Of a DNA stretch of 18,563 bases, positions 15,348 to 18,563 are shown piece by piece. Position numbers and translations under genes: made by a program. Below the pieces are notes generated by a model. It searched no databases. It had not been told where the DNA came from and was given only the letters and a program-made list of their open reading frames with translations. How positions within the stretch are numbered: the stretch's first letter is position 1; the number at the start of each line of letters is the position of its first letter. The DNA comes from Pseudopedobacter sp038237895. GTDB lineage: Bacteria; Bacteroidota; Bacteroidia; Sphingobacteriales; Sphingobacteriaceae. Location: assembly GCA_038237895.1 (NCBI GenBank), contig JBBRYE010000070.1, forward strand, positions 1-18,563, given 5' to 3'.

Positions 15348-15361
15348 GCATTTCAAAATAA

Positions 15362-17203
15362 ATGAAAACCTACTTTAGACTTTTATCTTTCGCAAAACCA
15401 ATCGGAAAATTTGCTTTTCCTTATTTCATATTCACGCTTTTGTATGCCATTTTTAATACCTTAGTTTTCTCTTTATTAATGCCGGTTTTAAATGTGCTTT
15501 TCCAACCTGCTGATAAAAATCCTACAACTCAAATCACTCAACTACCACGTTTTGATGGCACTTTCCAATATTTTTCTGATGTTTTTCATTATTATTTAAA
15601 TGCATTTACCCAACAAAATGGAGAAAAAGGAGCCTTAATTTTTGTAGCTATAACTTTAGTGATTTGCGTTTTCTTTAGTAATGTTTTTAGATATCTATCT
15701 CAAAGGATAATGGAAGATTTAAGAATTTTCACGTTACAAAATTTGAGGAAAAGAGTTTTTGATTCTGTTACCACTTTACATCTTCATTTTTTTAACAGCG
15801 AAAGAAAAGGAGATATTATTGCAAAAATCACATCAGATGTACAAGTAGTGCAATTTTGCATTACAAATACGCTTCAAGTTATTTTTAGAGAGCCTTTTTT
15901 AATTATTGGCTACATGATTTTGTTGTTCTCGATCTCAGCAAAATTGACACTATTTACATTACTACTTCTACCTGTTTCTGGATTTGTAATTGCCAGAATT
16001 GTTAAAAAATTAAAAGCTCAAGCTTCAGAAGCCCAAAACTCTTTCGGGGTAATGGTAAGTCAGGTTGATGAAGCCATAAGTGGAATGAGAATAGTTAAGG
16101 CTTTTAATGCTTTACCATATATCCAAAATAAATTTAATCAAGAAAATACAAAATATTCTAATATCAATCGCTCTATGGCTAGGCGACAACAATTGGCTTC
16201 CCCAACTTCAGAATTTTTAGGTGTTTTAACCCTTGCTGGGATATTAATTTATGGTGGTTCTTTAGTTTTAGATAAAGATGCTAGTATAACCGCTGCCGGG
16301 TTTATTACTTATATAGGTGCGTTTTCACAATTAATGCGACCTGCGAAAGCAATTTCAGAATCTTTTAGTAATATTAACCAAGGTTTGGCAGCTGGCGAAA
16401 GAGTGTTGAAATTAATTGATACAAAACCATTAATTAATGATGTTGAGAAACCAGAATTGATTAACGATTTTAAATCTGAGGTAAGCCTTAAAAATGTTGA
16501 CTTCTTTTATGGCGATAAAAAAATCTTGAATAATATAAACTTAGATATTAAAAAAGGTAAAACCATTGCTTTGGTGGGTCCATCGGGTGGAGGAAAATCT
16601 ACTTTATTAGATTTGATTCCTCGTTTTTCTGATCCATCTGCCGGCGAAATTCTTATTGATAGCATAAATATTAAAAATCTTTCTCAGCATAATTTAAGGG
16701 ATTTAATGGGCATCGTAAACCAAGAATCTATACTTTTTAATGATACCATTTATAATAATATCGTTTTTGGTCGGGAAGGTTTTGGCAAAGCCGATGTTGA
16801 AAATGCCGCTAAAATTGCGAATGCTCATGAGTTTATTTTAAAAACTGATGAAGGTTATGAAACAAACATTGGCGATAGAGGGATTAAACTTTCAGGCGGA
16901 CAAAAACAACGTATTTGCATTGCAAGAGCTGTTTTAGGTAATCCACCAATTATGCTGTTAGATGAAGCAACTTCTGCCTTAGACACAGAATCAGAGAAAT
17001 TAGTTCAAGAAGCTTTAGACCATTTAATGGAAAATAGAACAACTTTAGTCATTGCGCATAGATTAACAACTATCCAAAACGCCGATGTGATTGTAGTTTT
17101 AGAAAATGGAGAAATAGTAGAACAAGGCAACCATGAAATTTTAATGAATAAAGGCGGTTTGTATCAGAAGCTGATTGCTATGCAAAGTTTTGAAAAGGAT
17201 TAA
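15362..17203 (+). CDS. msbA: ABC transporter, lipid A-core flippase type (MsbA-like)
   Basis: This 613-residue half-transporter has an N-terminal six-helix exporter domain (about 15-340) and a C-terminal ATPase (about 374-605). The ATPase has Walker A GPSGGGKST (406-414), Q-loop Gln454 (VNQES), signature LSGGQKQR (510-517), Walker B IMLLDEATSALD (530-541) and H-loop His566 (IAHRL). As a homodimer the family flips lipid A-core, or other lipids and drugs, across the inner membrane. The extended loop between helices 1 and 2 (about 47-90) is longer than in E. coli MsbA; I recall this as common in Bacteroidota. The flanking ligase and glycosyltransferases favour a lipid A-core role over multidrug export. 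The next gene starts two bases after its stop. Confidence 0.88.
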   Translation: MKTYFRLLSFAKPIGKFAFPYFIFTLLYAIFNTLVFSLLMPVLNVLFQPADKNPTTQITQLPRFDGTFQYFSDVFHYYLNAFTQQNGEKGALIFVAITLVICVFFSNVFRYLSQRIMEDLRIFTLQNLRKRVFDSVTTLHLHFFNSERKGDIIAKITSDVQVVQFCITNTLQVIFREPFLIIGYMILLFSISAKLTLFTLLLLPVSGFVIARIVKKLKAQASEAQNSFGVMVSQVDEAISGMRIVKAFNALPYIQNKFNQENTKYSNINRSMARRQQLASPTSEFLGVLTLAGILIYGGSLVLDKDASITAAGFITYIGAFSQLMRPAKAISESFSNINQGLAAGERVLKLIDTKPLINDVEKPELINDFKSEVSLKNVDFFYGDKKILNNINLDIKKGKTIALVGPSGGGKSTLLDLIPRFSDPSAGEILIDSINIKNLSQHNLRDLMGIVNQESILFNDTIYNNIVFGREGFGKADVENAAKIANAHEFILKTDEGYETNIGDRGIKLSGGQKQRICIARAVLGNPPIMLLDEATSALDTESEKLVQEALDHLMENRTTLVIAHRLTTIQNADVIVVLENGEIVEQGNHEILMNKGGLYQKLIAMQSFEKD

Positions 17204-17205
17204 AA

Positions 17206-18141
17206 ATGAAACAAATAAATGAACCTCTATTATCGATAGCATTATGTAGCTATAATGGTGAGGAGTTTATTTCTGAACAAGTCTATTCTATATTAAACCA
17301 GAACTATACACATTTTGAACTCATAATTTCTGATGATTGTTCAACTGATAAGACTTTAACAATTCTTGAAAATTTTTCTCAGAAAGACAAAAGAATAATT
17401 TTGTTAAAAAACAATACTAATCAAGGTTACATCAGAAACTTTGAAAAAGCAATATCACATTGTAAAGGCGAAATTATCTTTTTAAGTGATCAAGATGATA
17501 TTTGGGATGAAAATAAAATTTCTAAAATTTCTCAATCATTTAACAATGATGTTGAGCTTGTTTTTCATGATTCTTTATTTATTAATCATAATGGAAAATC
17601 TTTAAATAGAAAAGCAAGTGATAGATTTACTTTATCCGAGCAAGTCACTCCATTATCTTTTTTGTTATTTAATGGCATCTCTGGTCATGCATTAGCATTT
17701 AAAAAGTCTTTAAAAAACTTCATTTTGCCATTACCGAAAATTGTTCATCATGATTGCTGGATCAGTTATGTAGCTTCTTGTAAAGGGAAAATTGTCTATG
17801 TACCATCTATATTGGTTAATTATAGACAACATGATAAATCTGAAACAGATTTGTTAAAACTGAAAGTAAAAGAAAAATTAAAATCTAATTCAATTTTAAA
17901 GAATCAGAATTTAATTAATAGAACTGAGAAGTTTAATGAAATAGATTATAATAAATATTTATTTGCCTTTGAAGAATTCAAATCCTTATTGAAAAAAAGA
18001 GCTAAACAATATTTATCATTTAAGTTATTTTATTTTATCATTAAATACAATCAAAAAATTTTTAGCTTTAAACGAAAAAAAAGAGGCTTAAGACTTATAT
18101 ATGCTTTGCCATTTTTAATAGGCTTAAAATTAAAAGATTAA
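17206..18141 (+). CDS. Glycosyltransferase family 2 protein, rhamnosyltransferase-like
   Basis: This 311-residue GT2 enzyme shows LSIALCSYNGEEFISEQVYS (9-28), the nucleotide-binding ISDDCSTDKT (41-50), NQGYIRNFEKAI and the metal-binding SDQDDIWDENK (94-104), the hallmark of the branch that includes dTDP-rhamnosyltransferases. HHDCW (181-185) and NYRQH (205-209) are further conserved features of this branch. The C-terminal part (about 215-311) is rich in Lys and aromatic residues with one amphipathic or hydrophobic stretch, probably for membrane attachment. It begins two bases after msbA and is followed at 6 bp by the methyltransferase gene, so the three are likely co-transcribed. Rhamnose as donor is only a family-based guess. 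Confidence 0.86.
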   Translation: MKQINEPLLSIALCSYNGEEFISEQVYSILNQNYTHFELIISDDCSTDKTLTILENFSQKDKRIILLKNNTNQGYIRNFEKAISHCKGEIIFLSDQDDIWDENKISKISQSFNNDVELVFHDSLFINHNGKSLNRKASDRFTLSEQVTPLSFLLFNGISGHALAFKKSLKNFILPLPKIVHHDCWISYVASCKGKIVYVPSILVNYRQHDKSETDLLKLKVKEKLKSNSILKNQNLINRTEKFNEIDYNKYLFAFEEFKSLLKKRAKQYLSFKLFYFIIKYNQKIFSFKRKKRGLRLIYALPFLIGLKLKD

Positions 18142-18147
18142 TATTTT

Positions 18148-18563
18148 ATGATGTGGTTACCAACTTTATTAAGAAAGAGACCTAGGGCTATTCCTTTTAT
18201 ACCTAAGGATTTTATATATCTTCCTAATAATAAATATTTATTATACGATTCGGCTTGGAGAGGTCTTGATGCATTAATTCCAGAATTGATTCAAAAATTT
18301 AACATCCCAACAAATAAATGTTTAGAATTTGGAGTTGAGTTTGGCTTTTCAACTACAGTTTTTGCCAATTATTTTAAAGAGGTTGTGGGAGTCGATATTT
18401 TTACCGGAGATTCTCATGCTGGTTTACATGATGATGATTATCAGGATATGATTGATAAAGTTAAGCCATGGCCAAACATAAAATTAATTAAAGCAGACTA
18501 TAAAGACTATATAAAAAATAATAATGAAACGTTTGACTTAATTCATGTTGATATTATTCACAA
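18148..18563 (+). CDS. Class I SAM-dependent methyltransferase, N-terminal part (cut by window end)
   Basis: Translation from ATG at 18148 stays open to the window end, giving 138 codons that start MMWLPTLLRKRPRAIPF. The SAM-binding glycine loop is present as CLEFGVEFGFST (about 58-69), followed by VVGVDIF with the ribose-binding acidic residue, and FDLIHVDI near the end, the usual motif after strand 4. This matches the Methyltransf_24-type enzymes frequent in polysaccharide loci, which methylate sugars or act in cell-surface glycan decoration; the target here is unknown. A second ATG directly follows the first (18151), so the exact start is ambiguous by one codon. It is 6 bp after the glycosyltransferase stop, hence part of the same operon. 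Confidence 0.78.
   Translation, partial: MMWLPTLLRKRPRAIPFIPKDFIYLPNNKYLLYDSAWRGLDALIPELIQKFNIPTNKCLEFGVEFGFSTTVFANYFKEVVGVDIFTGDSHAGLHDDDYQDMIDKVKPWPNIKLIKADYKDYIKNNNETFDLIHVDIIH

Noticed and set aside
1..18563. CRISPR array, tRNA, rRNA or riboswitch
   Set aside because: No regularly spaced repeats, cloverleaf-like segments or conserved riboswitch cores were seen; the gene-free gaps are all short.

Overview
The window looks like a chromosomal segment of an AT-rich Bacteroidota, most likely Sphingobacteriaceae (Pedobacter-like) or a close relative. The support is an OmpA with thrombospondin-type-3 repeats, A-rich leaders instead of strong Shine-Dalgarno sites, several sites matching the Bacteroidota promoter (-33 TTG, -7 TAnnTTTG), and the protein families present. 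The genus is an inference. I see no tRNA or rRNA gene, insertion sequence, integrase, CRISPR array or recognisable defence system. Coding density is high, and no gene-free stretch exceeds about 155 bases.

Left block (1-8335). The 5' end of glyA lies at the left edge on the minus strand, divergent from a lone Gfo/Idh/MocA-type sugar oxidoreductase. That gene converges on, and overlaps by 44 bp, a tight minus-strand series read from 8335 down to 1295: a 47-residue membrane protein (found by hand translation), ridA, an EamA transporter, recG, an M28 peptidase, an MFS transporter and scpA. Junctions are overlaps or gaps of a few bases, except 45 bp before the peptidase gene, where a candidate internal promoter lies. 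Several starts are non-ATG (GTG for ridA, TTG for recG and the MFS gene). The functions are unrelated (DNA repair, chromosome condensation, reactive-enamine hydrolysis, export, proteolysis), typical of a housekeeping operon.

Middle block (8350-12260). ompA (minus) ends in a strong intrinsic terminator that almost touches the next operon. It shares a 155-bp divergent control region with an aminopeptidase P gene (plus). That gene overlaps the convergent meaB by 14 bp, and its probable terminator is a 13-bp perfect hairpin with a T-tract inside the meaB coding sequence.

Right block (12258-18563, plus). This is a surface-polysaccharide / LPS assembly module: two translationally coupled glycosyltransferases, a WaaL/Wzy-type O-antigen ligase, an MsbA-type lipid flippase with its own well-formed promoter, a third glycosyltransferase, and the start of a SAM-dependent methyltransferase cut by the window edge. 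Together they suggest core-oligosaccharide synthesis, flipping of lipid A-core and ligation of polymer to it.

I find no convincing undescribed multi-gene system. The points of most interest are regulatory and architectural: a terminator embedded in an antisense gene, a terminator abutting a promoterless-looking operon, face-to-face divergent promoters, a 16-bp perfect inverted repeat inside scpA, and a Ser in place of the usual peptidoglycan-binding Asp in OmpA.
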